The notes under the pieces: generated by a model
Database searches by the model: none
Seen by the model: only the letters and a program-made list of their open reading frames with translations
Told to the model about the DNA's origin: nothing
Program-made: the position numbers and the translations under genes
From: Myxococcus virescens
GTDB lineage: Bacteria; Myxococcota; Myxococcia; Myxococcales; Myxococcaceae
NCBI RefSeq assembly: GCF_900101905.1
Contig: NZ_FNAJ01000007.1
Coordinates: forward strand, 366,035-430,034
DNA: 64,000 nt
Reading direction: 5' to 3'
Shown: positions 27,538-36,900 of the stretch, piece by piece
Layout: each line of letters opens with the position of its first letter
Position numbering within the stretch: the stretch's first letter is position 1

Positions 27538-28404
27538 TTACTGCTCGCGGTACTCGCGGCCCAGCTTCTGCTGCTTGCGGATGCGGCCCACCGCGCTCAG
27601 GGCGATGGAGGGGATGAGCTTCGGGCCCAGCCTGGCCAGCATCGACCAGGTCCACCACCAGTAGTTGGTGGCGATGGCGTCCTCCACCGTGTACACGCGG
27701 TGCCACCAGCCGTAGGGCAGGTAGAGAATCTCCCCAGCCTCCAGGACGAAGTCGTAGTCCGGGACGAGGCCGCCGGGGAGCTGGTCCGCCTTGCCGCCGT
27801 GGGGCGTCAGGTCGTGGGCGCTCACGACGGACCACGGGTGGCTGAGCATCGCCGGGCTCAGCTCCGCGTCCCGCTTGGGCGAATACAACTGCCACTGCTT
27901 GCGGCCCACCATGACGGCGTGCAGGTTGTGGGCGCGGTCCAGGTGGAGCTGGGTGAAGGTGCCGCGCGGGCCCATGAAGAAAAGCTGCTCGGTGAGCTTG
28001 CGCTGGACGGCGTAGTCGTCGAAGCGGACGTCCTTGTGCAGCTCCGGCAGGGTGCGGAACAGGTCATTGCCGATGAGGTAGCCCGGCGTCTCGCCGCCCT
28101 TCGCCTTCAGCGTGTCGACGTACTCCTGCATGCTCATCTTCCGCACGCGGCCCACGCGCTCCACGCCGCCCGTGTCCTTGGCGTTGTATTGCAGCCACTC
28201 TACGGGGACGCTCACGTCGCGGTACTTCGTGGCGAAGTAGTCGAAGGTCCACCGCTCGGCCGCGGGCCAGCCCTTCATGGCGTCGGTGAGGATGACGGGT
28301 TTGTTGTTCGCTTCGATGCGCTCGTAGAAGGCCCGGCGGTTGTCGAGCGGCATGCGCTCAGGAACCAGGGGTTCTGCGCCCTTATGGGCGGTGGCGGTGC
28401 TCAT
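27538..28404 (-). CDS. JmjC/cupin_8-type Fe(II)/2-oxoglutarate oxygenase
   Basis: A 288-residue protein with the hallmarks of JmjC-like hydroxylases. The metal ligands are His and Asp of T-Q-L-H-L-D (near 160) and a distal His in PYGWWHRVYT (near 240); a 2-oxoglutarate-binding Lys is plausible in G-R-K-Q-W. The N-terminal P-V-I-L-T-D-A-M-K-G-W-P segment is typical of the family. The frame stays open further upstream, but the ATG at 28404 starts directly before family-like sequence. Such enzymes beta-hydroxylate amino acid side chains in proteins or peptide natural products, so oxidation of a Val, Gln or Ser residue of the NRPS product is a reasonable guess. Second last of a minus-strand run: TEII, isomerase-like and oxygenase genes are separated by only 22-25 bp. 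Confidence 0.88.
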   Translation of the reverse strand: MSTATAHKGAEPLVPERMPLDNRRAFYERIEANNKPVILTDAMKGWPAAERWTFDYFATKYRDVSVPVEWLQYNAKDTGGVERVGRVRKMSMQEYVDTLKAKGGETPGYLIGNDLFRTLPELHKDVRFDDYAVQRKLTEQLFFMGPRGTFTQLHLDRAHNLHAVMVGRKQWQLYSPKRDAELSPAMLSHPWSVVSAHDLTPHGGKADQLPGGLVPDYDFVLEAGEILYLPYGWWHRVYTVEDAIATNYWWWTWSMLARLGPKLIPSIALSAVGRIRKQQKLGREYREQ

Positions 28405-28426
28405 GGCAGCTCTCCCGGGTGGTGCG

Positions 28427-28750
28427 TCAGGCCGCGCTCTCGCTCTGGCCCTGAGCCTTCTGCAGGCGCTCGAAGTTGTTGTCGATGCCGTGGCGCACGT
28501 CCGCCAACATGTGGATTTCGAACTCCTGGAACGCGAAGGACGGCCAGGCGCGCAGCAGCGACAGCAGCGACTCATGCGAGTCGGCGTTGAGGATACAGAG
28601 GCCCATCTTCGGGAGGACGTAGTAGGCACAGTCGAAGGTGCCGTCCTGGAGGCGGGCGCCCACCCAGTCACGGACAGCGCGGTTGAGGGCGATGGGGTCC
28701 TGGGGCTGGGGGCCCGAAGTGCGGTCCTTGACGTAGACGAGGTACTTCAT
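28427..28750 (-). CDS. Muconolactone-isomerase-like small protein (dimeric alpha+beta barrel)
   Basis: A 107-residue protein beginning MKYLVYVKDRT, with one ferredoxin-like repeat. The pattern L-P-K-M-G-L-C-I-L-N-A-D-S-H-E-S-L near 50-65, followed by a beta strand ending F-E-I-H-M-L-A-D-V near 85, resembles muconolactone delta-isomerase and related YCII-type small enzymes. Upstream AAAGGAG, complement of the bases just above 28755, is an excellent ribosome site and fixes the ATG at 28750 over longer open frame upstream. It sits between the oxygenase and thioesterase genes. In secondary metabolism, small barrels of this sort serve as isomerases, cyclases or monooxygenases; the sequence does not say which. 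Confidence 0.8.
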   Translation of the reverse strand: MKYLVYVKDRTSGPQPQDPIALNRAVRDWVGARLQDGTFDCAYYVLPKMGLCILNADSHESLLSLLRAWPSFAFQEFEIHMLADVRHGIDNNFERLQKAQGQSESAA

Positions 28751-28775
28751 CGGGAAGGCTCCTTTGGAAATGGGG

Positions 28776-29528
28776 TCAGCGAGTCGATGCGGGCCGCAGC
28801 CTGGTGAGGCTCCGGCGGATGTTCTGCAGCAGGCCGCGCGGCGTCTGTCGCAGGAAGAAGTGGTCTCCCAGGAACGTCTGGGTGGCGAACGGACCGGAGG
28901 TGAGCTGGCGCCACGCCTCCGTCGCGTCATCGGGCACGTAGTCGTCGAAGCCGCGGAAGGCGGAGAGCGGGCACGCCAGGACGGGGCCCGGCTTCCACGA
29001 GTAGCCCTCACACACGGCGGTGTCCGCCAACATGGTGGCGCGCATCAACGTCAGCAGCTCTTCCGCCATCTCGCCCGACACGGCGCGTGACTCGCCCAGG
29101 CGCCGGGCCTCGGACGCGTCGATGTCGTGGGTGGCCGTGGCCGGGGTGTGGGCCTGGAGCGTGTGCGGCGCCCGGTAGCTGGCGACGAAGAGGTGCAGCG
29201 GCGCCGGTAGCCCGCGCTGGCGCAGGGCCCGCGTCAGCTCGTATGCGAGCAGCGCGCCCATGCTGTGTCCGAAGAGGGCATAGGGCTTGTCCGTGTGCTT
29301 CGCCAGCACGTCCACCAAGGGGGCGATGACGTCCGGCAGTGCGCGCAGGGGCGGCTCGCGAAGGCGGTTCTCCCGGCCGGGGAGCTGCACCGGGCACACC
29401 TCGATGTCCTGTCCCAGCTCCGCTTGCCAGGTGCGGAACAGGGAGGCGCTGCCACCCGCGTGAGGCAGGCAGAACAGCCGCGCCCAGGACGCCGGTGCGG
29501 GGACGTGGAAGGCCAACCAATCCGTCAT
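28776..29528 (-). CDS. Type II thioesterase
   Basis: A 250-residue alpha/beta hydrolase of the standalone thioesterase type that frees stalled or misprimed PCP/ACP arms in NRPS/PKS clusters. Visible are the N-terminal LFCLPHAGGSASLF segment (near 18-32), the nucleophile motif GHSMGA (Ser near 91), and a late G-D-H-F-F-L with the catalytic His (near 230). Length matches the family. Its ATG overlaps the stop of the upstream glycosyltransferase by 4 bp (ATGA at 29525-29528), so the two are translationally coupled. It cannot be the main release enzyme on present evidence, as it lacks fusion to a carrier domain. Confidence 0.95.
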   Translation of the reverse strand: MTDWLAFHVPAPASWARLFCLPHAGGSASLFRTWQAELGQDIEVCPVQLPGRENRLREPPLRALPDVIAPLVDVLAKHTDKPYALFGHSMGALLAYELTRALRQRGLPAPLHLFVASYRAPHTLQAHTPATATHDIDASEARRLGESRAVSGEMAEELLTLMRATMLADTAVCEGYSWKPGPVLACPLSAFRGFDDYVPDDATEAWRQLTSGPFATQTFLGDHFFLRQTPRGLLQNIRRSLTRLRPASTR

Positions 29529-30802
29529 GACCGCACCTCGTGTCCCTGTCCGCCAACGAGCTTCTGGTACACGGCGAGGTTGGCGGCCACCATGCGCGGC
29601 AGGCTGAACAGCTCCACCACGCGTTGCTGACCGGCGAGCCCCATGCGCCGCGCCCGCTCACGGTCTTCCAGCAGGTTGAGCTGCGCGGCGGCGAGCGACT
29701 CGACGTCCACTTCGCGCGGGCCTCCCGGTGCGCCGGGGAGCACCGGGACGAGCAGGCCCGTCTTCTCGTGGTCCACGATTTCCGACGGGCCTCCGGAGCG
29801 CGTCGCCACCAGCGGCAGACCAGAGGCCATGGCCTCGATGGCCGTGTAGCCAAAGGGCTCGTAGAGCGAAGGCACCAGCGCCAGATCCGCGATTCGATGA
29901 AGCAGCCCGAGCTGCTGGCGTGGCAGCTTGCCCAGCAGCTTGATGCGGTGGCGCAGGTGCGCGTAGCGCTGGGTCAGCGTCTGCACCATCTGCGTGGACT
30001 CACGCGAGTCGGTGCCACCGGCCAGGAGGAAGCGCACGTTGGGGCGCCGTTCGAGCACGCGCTCGGCGGCGGCGAAGATGGCGCTGATGCCCTTCATGGG
30101 ATGGAGCCGGCCCGTGTAGAGGACGACCGGGTCCTCCGGCGTGGCCACCGTGGCGCGCAGCCGGGCGTAGTCCTCCGGCTCGTGCGAGGGCTGGAGGAAG
30201 GGGCCCGCGTCCATGCCGCAGTGGATGGTGTGCAGCAGCGACGCCGGCATCCCATAGGTCTCCCGGATGAGCTCGCTCATGGAGTCACTCACCGAGATGA
30301 CGTTCGTCGACCCGTCGTAGAAGCTGCGCTCCTCCTCGAGAATCTCCGGGTCGGGTGTCTGTCCCCACCATCGCTCGGCGGGCTCGGAGATGTAGTGGCT
30401 GGTCCCCAGCACCGGCACACCGTCCTCGTGGGCCAGCGCTCGCGCGGCACGGTGGGTGTGCCACTGATGGAAGTGGATGAGGTCTGGCTTCTCCTCGTGG
30501 ATGAGCTCGCGGCCTCGGTGAATCAGGTCGTCGTTGAAGACGCGGATGCCGCCCACCAGGGAGAGCTTTCCCGCCTGGGAGAGGCTGCCGCGGCTGGGCG
30601 GCATCATGTGCACGGTGAGGTTGGGCTCGCGGAGCACGGCGGGCTCGCCGGGCGTGTACGCCAGGACGGTGACCTTGCACCCGCCGCGCGCCAGCCCGCG
30701 GGCCAGCTCGTAGACATAGGTGCCCACACCGCCGGCCACGTTCGGCGTGTACTCCATGGCCAGGAGGAGCGCCTTCAGGGGTGGGGAGATAGGAGGTGCC
30801 AT
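29525..30802 (-). CDS. Glycosyltransferase family 4 (GT-B fold)
   Basis: A 425-residue soluble glycosyltransferase. The N-terminal domain has the glycine loop M-E-Y-T-P-N-V-A-G-G-V-G-T (near 16) typical of starch-synthase-like GT4 enzymes and a DLIHFHQWHTH segment near 110. The C-terminal nucleotide-sugar domain has VVLYTGRLHPMKG near 220, then P-S-L-Y-E-P-F-G-Y-T-A-I-E-A-M-A-S-G near 335, which holds the family E-x7-E motif. The start is the ATG at 30802; the frame extends much further upstream, but that part is shadow over the PKS gene. It is 34 bp downstream of a PKS gene and coupled to the thioesterase, so it is likely to add a sugar to the product or to a precursor, an inference from position. 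Confidence 0.92.
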   Translation of the reverse strand: MAPPISPPLKALLLAMEYTPNVAGGVGTYVYELARGLARGGCKVTVLAYTPGEPAVLREPNLTVHMMPPSRGSLSQAGKLSLVGGIRVFNDDLIHRGRELIHEEKPDLIHFHQWHTHRAARALAHEDGVPVLGTSHYISEPAERWWGQTPDPEILEEERSFYDGSTNVISVSDSMSELIRETYGMPASLLHTIHCGMDAGPFLQPSHEPEDYARLRATVATPEDPVVLYTGRLHPMKGISAIFAAAERVLERRPNVRFLLAGGTDSRESTQMVQTLTQRYAHLRHRIKLLGKLPRQQLGLLHRIADLALVPSLYEPFGYTAIEAMASGLPLVATRSGGPSEIVDHEKTGLLVPVLPGAPGGPREVDVESLAAAQLNLLEDRERARRMGLAGQQRVVELFSLPRMVAANLAVYQKLVGGQGHEVRS

Positions 30803-30836
30803 GGGGCTGTCTCTCAAAAGGGGTGTGGGCGCGCGG

Positions 30837-33800
30837 CTAACGGCTGACCGCGCCCTCCTTGGCGGTGAGCTCGGCCAGCATTCGCAGCAGGGCCTCCACC
30901 TCCGGGTCGTCATGGCCGGGGCTCTTGCGCTGCTCGGCCACCAGGGCCGCCAGTCGAGCCACCGTCGGCGCCTCGAACAGCGATTGCAACGGCACCGTGA
31001 AGCCGAAGGTGTCCCGCAGCCGTCCCACCACCGTGGTGGCCAGCAAGGAGTGGCCACCGAGCGCGAAGAAGTCGTCGTGGACGCCCACCGGCCGCACGCC
31101 CAACACGTCCTCCCAGATGCGCGCCACCACCTGCTGGTCCTCGGTGTCGGGGGCCACGTAGGCCACGGCCATCGCGGGGCGGGAGTAGCCCGCGGCGGGG
31201 GCCTCGTCAGGCTCCTCCGCTTCGGGGGCGCGCTCCGCGGACGGCGCGGCGGCCAGGGCGCGGTGCCCGTCGGGGGAGACCCAGTAGCGCTTGCGCTCGA
31301 AGGGGTAGGTGGGCAGCCCGACGCGTTGGCGCCGTGCCTCGCCGTTGAAGGCTTCCCAGTCCACATCCACGCCGGACAGCCAGAGCTGTCCCAGCGCGCC
31401 GAGCAGCACGGCCGTATCCGCCTGCCGCGTGTCCGGATGACGCAGCGATGTCACCGTGGTGGGCGCCTGCCGGAGCGCGCCAGGCTGGGACGCGAAGGTG
31501 GTCAGCGTGCGGCCGGGACCGACCTCCAGGAGCACCTGCGCGGGTTGCAGCTGCGCGAGCCCCGCGGCGAAGCGGACGGGCTGACGCAGGTGGCGGGCCC
31601 AGTAGGCCGGGTCCTTCGCCTCGGCGGCCGTCACCCACGTGCCGGTGACGTTGGAGAGGAAGGGAATCTGCGGCGCGGACAGCTTCATCCGGCGCAGCCG
31701 CTCGGTGAAGGGGGCGACGATGGGGTCCATCATCGCCGAGTGGAACGCGTGCGAGGTGTGCAGGCGACGCGACTGGACGCCACGTGCGTCCAGCCGGGCC
31801 TTCAGCGCGTCCACGGCGTCGTCGGGGCCGGCGACCACCGTCATCGACGGCGCGTTCACCGCGGCCACGGACAGCCGCGCATCCAGCGACGACACCAGCT
31901 CTGCTTCCGACAGCGCGACGGAGAGCATGGCGCCCGGCGGCAGGTCCTGCATCAGCTGGCCTCGCGCGGCCACCAGGGCCAGCGCGTCCGGCAAGGTGAA
32001 GACGCCCGCGAGGCACGCGGCCACGTACTCACCGATGCTGTGGCCCACCATGGCCTCGGGCCGCACGCCCCAGGACATCCACAGCCGCGCGAGCGCGTAC
32101 TCGATGATGAAGAGGGCCGGCTGGGCCAACCGCGTCTGCTGCAACTGTCGCTGGGCCTCCTCGGCGCGGTCCGCGGTGGGGAAGAGGACCTCGCGCAGGT
32201 CCAGCTTGAGGTGTGGGATGAGCCGGGTGGCGCAGTCGTCCACGTCCGCGCGGAACCCACGCTCGTTCTCATACAAGCCCTGCGCCATGCCCGCGTACTG
32301 CGCGCCCTGGCCAGGGAACATGAACACGGTGGGCCGGCTGGTGCGCTCCTCGGTGGCGGAGAGCTGCCGGCTGATGTCGCCCAGCGCCGTGAGCGCGTCC
32401 TCGCGCCCCTGACAAACGATGGCGCGGCGGTGCGGGTGGCGCCGCCTGCCCACCTGGAGCGTGTACGCCACGTCCGCGGGCTCCAGGCCCTTGTTCGCGC
32501 GGAGGTGCTCCTCCAGCCGGGAGACCTGCGCGGCGAGCGCGGTGGGCGTGCGCGCCGACAGGACCAGGAGTTGGTGCGGGCGCGTGGACGGAACCGGAGC
32601 GCGGGAGGGCGGCTCCTCCAGGATGACATGGGCGTTGGTTCCGCCCATGCCGAAGCTGCTCACGCCGGCGCGCCGAGGCTCGCGGGCGGGTGCCTTCCAC
32701 TCGCGCAGCTTCGTGTTGACGTAGAAGGGGCTCGCGTCCCAGGGGATGTTGGGGTTCGGCGTCTCGAAGTTGAGGCTGGGTGGCAGCTTGCGGTGCTTCA
32801 GCGCCAGCGCCGTCTTGATGAGGCCCGCCACGCCCGCCGCCGCGTCCAGGTGGCCCAGGTTGGGCTTGATGGAGCCCAGGGCGCAGGTGCGCGGTCCGGC
32901 TGCCTCGTCGCCGAAGGCGCGGATGAGGGCCTGCACTTCGATGGGGTCTCCCAGCGCGGTGCCGGTGCCGTGCGCCTCCACGTAGCCGATGCTCCCGGCC
33001 GATACGCCCGCGCTGCCCAGGGCCTCGGAGATGACGGCGGCCTGGCCCTCGACGCCCGGCGCGGTGTAGCCCACGCGCGCGGCGCCGTCGTTGTTCACCG
33101 CGGAGCCCTTGATGATTGCGTAGATGGGGCTGCCATCCGCCAGCGCATCTTCCAGGCGGCGCAGCGCCACCACGCCCGCGCCGCTGCCGAAGACGATGCC
33201 CTTGGCCTGCGCGTCGAAGGGGCGGCAGTGCCCGTCCGGCGACAGGATACCGCCATCCACGTAGCGGTAGCCGCCCTGAATCTGGAGGTTGATGGACACG
33301 CCGCCCGCGAGCGCGAGGTCACACTCCTGGTTGAGCAGGCTCTGACAGGCGACGTGGACCGCGACCAGTGACGTGGAGCACGCGCTCTCGATGTTGAAGC
33401 TGGGGCCGCGCAGGTCCAGCTTGTAGGCGGCCCGCGTGGTGAGGAAGCTGCCCGCGTTGCCCAGGTTGAGCTGGAGCGGGTCCACCGTGCGCATCAGCTC
33501 CGCGTTCCCCAGCAGGTTGAGCAGCAGGTAGGTGCTCAGGGCCTGTCCGCCGAAGACACCCACCAACAGCTCGGGAGGCGGCGCGCCATGGCCCGCGTCC
33601 TCCAACGCCTCCAGGGCGCACTCCAGGAAGAGGCGCTGCTGCGGGTCCATGACCTCCGCCTCGCGCGGCGTGTAGCCGAAGAAGGCCGCGTCGAAGCCCG
33701 CCACGTCGTCCAGCCGTGAGGCCACCTTCACGAAGTGCGGATCCTTCAGCACCTCGGAGGGCAGGCCCGCCTTGAGGACTGCCTCGTCCGAAAGCGGCTC

Positions 33801-33917
33801 AATGGACTCCACGCCGTCGCAGAGGTTGCGCCACAGCTCCTCCAGGTTGCGCGCGCCTGGGAAGCGCCCGGCCATGCCGGTGATTGCGATCTCCATCCCC
33901 GTGTTGCTGTCCGACAC
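30837..33917 (-). CDS. Type I polyketide synthase, KS-AT-ACP
   Basis: A 1026-residue module without reductive domains. KS spans about 8-435 with SACSTS (Cys near 180). AT has GQGAQ near 537, GHSIGEY near 628 and malonyl-type HAFH near 724. ACP has LGGHSL near 953, and the protein ends about 70 residues later. The start is GTG at 33917, preceded by AGAGGGGG, an unusually strong ribosome site; an ATG seven codons in is an alternative. It follows a KS-AT-KR-ACP gene by 18 bp, repeating the order seen at 13781-21560, and is closest in motif pattern to the KS-AT-ACP gene there. Expected product is a beta-ketoacyl chain from malonyl-CoA. Confidence 0.96.
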   Translation of the reverse strand: MSDSNTGMEIAITGMAGRFPGARNLEELWRNLCDGVESIEPLSDEAVLKAGLPSEVLKDPHFVKVASRLDDVAGFDAAFFGYTPREAEVMDPQQRLFLECALEALEDAGHGAPPPELLVGVFGGQALSTYLLLNLLGNAELMRTVDPLQLNLGNAGSFLTTRAAYKLDLRGPSFNIESACSTSLVAVHVACQSLLNQECDLALAGGVSINLQIQGGYRYVDGGILSPDGHCRPFDAQAKGIVFGSGAGVVALRRLEDALADGSPIYAIIKGSAVNNDGAARVGYTAPGVEGQAAVISEALGSAGVSAGSIGYVEAHGTGTALGDPIEVQALIRAFGDEAAGPRTCALGSIKPNLGHLDAAAGVAGLIKTALALKHRKLPPSLNFETPNPNIPWDASPFYVNTKLREWKAPAREPRRAGVSSFGMGGTNAHVILEEPPSRAPVPSTRPHQLLVLSARTPTALAAQVSRLEEHLRANKGLEPADVAYTLQVGRRRHPHRRAIVCQGREDALTALGDISRQLSATEERTSRPTVFMFPGQGAQYAGMAQGLYENERGFRADVDDCATRLIPHLKLDLREVLFPTADRAEEAQRQLQQTRLAQPALFIIEYALARLWMSWGVRPEAMVGHSIGEYVAACLAGVFTLPDALALVAARGQLMQDLPPGAMLSVALSEAELVSSLDARLSVAAVNAPSMTVVAGPDDAVDALKARLDARGVQSRRLHTSHAFHSAMMDPIVAPFTERLRRMKLSAPQIPFLSNVTGTWVTAAEAKDPAYWARHLRQPVRFAAGLAQLQPAQVLLEVGPGRTLTTFASQPGALRQAPTTVTSLRHPDTRQADTAVLLGALGQLWLSGVDVDWEAFNGEARRQRVGLPTYPFERKRYWVSPDGHRALAAAPSAERAPEAEEPDEAPAAGYSRPAMAVAYVAPDTEDQQVVARIWEDVLGVRPVGVHDDFFALGGHSLLATTVVGRLRDTFGFTVPLQSLFEAPTVARLAALVAEQRKSPGHDDPEVEALLRMLAELTAKEGAVSR

Positions 33918-33935
33918 GCTGTCCCCCTCTTGCGC

Positions 33936-36900
33936 TCAGTTCCCCGACTGGCGCCGCTGCTGGATGAGCTCCCGACGTCTGGCTCCACGGCTTCGCCGCT
34001 CACTGGTGGTGGCCGAGGCCTGCTCCTGCCCTCGGGTCAGCAGCCGGGCCATGGCGCTGAGCGTGGGGTTCTCGAAGAGCGACACCACCGGCAGGTCCTT
34101 GCCGAAGCGGCGCTTCACCTCGTTGATGACCTTCAGGCCAATCAGCGAGTTCCCACCGAGCTCGAAGAAGTTCTCGTGCAGCGCCACGCTCTCCACGCCC
34201 AGGAAGCGCTGCCAGATGTCCGCCAGCTCGCGCTCCGCCTCGTCCATGCTGGCGGGCGCCGCGCGCTCGGTCGCCGGCGCGGCGTCCGCCTCCATGGGGC
34301 CCATCAAGTCCTGGAGCAGCGAGGCGCTGCGCGCCATGGCCGCTCGCAGGTCCTCGGTGGACACCACGACGTGGGTGGGGGCCTGCGCCAACACGCGCTC
34401 GAAGACGTCCACGCCCTCGGCCGGGGTCAGGGCATGGGCCAGCATCGCCTCCCGCATCGGGTTGGCGCCGTCCGGCATCTGCGTCGTTACGGCCTGACCC
34501 ACCTCGCGCCAGGTGTCCCAGCCCAGGGAGATGATCGGCAGGTTCCCCGTCGCCGCGGCCTGGTGCGCGAAGGCATCCTGGAAGGCGCATGCGGCGCAGT
34601 GGTCAACCTGCCCGGGCTCCGCCGTGTAGGCGGTGCGAGACGAGCAGAGCACGAAGAAGTCCAGGGGCGTGTCGTGCAGCAGCGCGTGCAGGATCCACGT
34701 GCCCCACACCTTGGGACGCAGGACGTCCTCCACGGCCTTCTGGGTGCGGAGCTGGGCCAGGCCGCCCGCGGGCACGCCCGCGGCGTGGATGACGCCGTGG
34801 AGTTCGCCAAAGGACTGGCGCGCCCGGCGCAGCAACTCGGCCATCTGCTCGGCGTCGCCCACGTCCGCCGGGAGGACCAGGACCTCGGAGCCCAGGGCCT
34901 CCAGCGCCAGCACTTGACGAATCCGCTGACTCACCCGGTCCTGCTCACCGTGCTCGGCGAGCCAGGAGTCCCAGGTGTCTCGTTCCGGCAGGGCATTGCG
35001 GCCCACCAGCACCAGCCGGGCCTGGACCTGCCGCGCGAGCGACTCCGCCAGCACCAGGCCGATGCCACCCAGGCCGCCGGTGATGAGGTACGTGCCTCGC
35101 GGACGCAGGCGCGGCGGCGCATCCGCGGCGGGCGCGGAGATGCGCACCTGCTCGAACGACTGTTCCCAACGGCTCGGGCCTCGGAGCGCCACGGCGCCGT
35201 TGGAGGAACCCGTGGCCAGCTCACCCACCAGCCGCGTCACCAGGGCCTGGAGCGTCTTGCTACAGCGCGGGGCCTCCACGTCGATCGACCGACATGTCAG
35301 GCCCGGCACCTCGTGCGGCAGCACACGGCAGGCGCCCAGGAGCGTGGCCTTCTCCGGGGCCAGCACCTCATGTCCGGTGACGGCCTGCACGCCGCTGGAG
35401 ACCACCGTCATTTGCACGGGCCCGGCCGCGCCATGGCCAGCCAGGGCCTGTGCGAGGAAGAGCAGGCTGAAGAAGCCTGTACGCTGGGCGTGCTCCACGC
35501 CCGCCAGTCCTTCTCCCGTGGAGTCCACGCTCCACAGGTGGACGATGCGCTCGGGCCGGCAGGAGTCCTCGGCGAGCGCGTTCAGCAGCGCCGCGTAGGT
35601 CTCCGGGCGGGTTGGGTCCACTTCGAAGGCGCCGTCATCCACTCGGCGGAAGTCGGAGCCCTGTGACACCCGGGTGACCCGGCCGCCGCTCTCCGCCAGC
35701 CGTGTCGCCAAGGCGTCTCCCAGCCCGCCGGTGTCGGTGAAGACGAGCCAGTTCTGGGGCGCGGCGGTGGTCGCGCGCGGCACGAGCGTGCGCTTCCAGG
35801 AGGGCAGATAGAACCAGTCCGCCGCGTCCTTGCGCCGGGCGAGCGGGACGTCGCTGGCGATCGCGATGCCGGCTGCATTCGGCTCCAGCCAGTGCCGCTT
35901 GCGCTCGAAGGGGTAGGTGGGCAGCACCACGCGCCGGCGCTGCTCTCCGGCCTGGAGACGTCGCCAGTCCATGGGAACGCCCGCCGCCCAGAGCCGGCCC
36001 AGCGTGGTGAGGACGAAGCGCATGTCGGAGCCGGGCTCACGAGGCGCCCGCATCGACGTGAGCACCACGGTGGGCTGGCCGCGCTCCACCTGCAGGCGCG
36101 CGAGCGAGCCCAGCGTCCGCCCGGGACCGACCTCCAGCAGCACGCGCGACGGGTTCTCCAGCAGGCAACGCACGCCCGGACCGAAGCGCACCGTCTGCCG
36201 CAGGTGGCGCACCCAGTACCTCGGGTCGGTGGCCTCCTCCTCGGTCACCCATGTCCCCGTGACACCTGAGACGAAGGGCTGCGTCGGCGTCTGGAGCTTC
36301 AGCCGACCGACGAAGGCCGCGAACGCCGGCAGGATGGAGTCGATGAGGTGGGAGTGCGCGGCCACATCGATGTGGACGCGGCGGTGCTCGATGCCTCGCG
36401 CCGCCAGGTCGGCGGAGAGCGCATCCACCGAGGCGGTGTCACCGGCCACCACGCATTGCGACGGTCCGTTGACGGCGGCCAGGGACAGGTGCTCGCCCAG
36501 CATCGGCAGCAGCTCCTGTTCGGACAGGGCCACGCTCACCATCGCGCCAGAGGGAAGCTGCTCGAAGAGGCGGCCACGCTCGGCCACCAACGCCAGCGCG
36601 TCCTCCAGCGAGAAGACCCCCGCGAGGCAGGCGGCCACGTACTCGCCCATGCTGTGGCCAATCATCGCCTCGGGCCGGATGCCCCAGGACTCCCACAGCT
36701 TCGCCAGCGCGTACTCCACCGTGAAGAGCGCGGGCAGGCCCACGGAGGGACGGGGAAGGGGCGCGCCCGCGTCCGCGTCGCCCGCCGGGTACAGCACCGT
36801 GCGAAGCGACGGTCCGCCGCGGCGCTGGAAGATGGCGGCGCACGCGTCGAAGGCTTCGCGGAAGGCGGGCTCCTTCTCGTACAGCTCCTGCCCCATGCGC

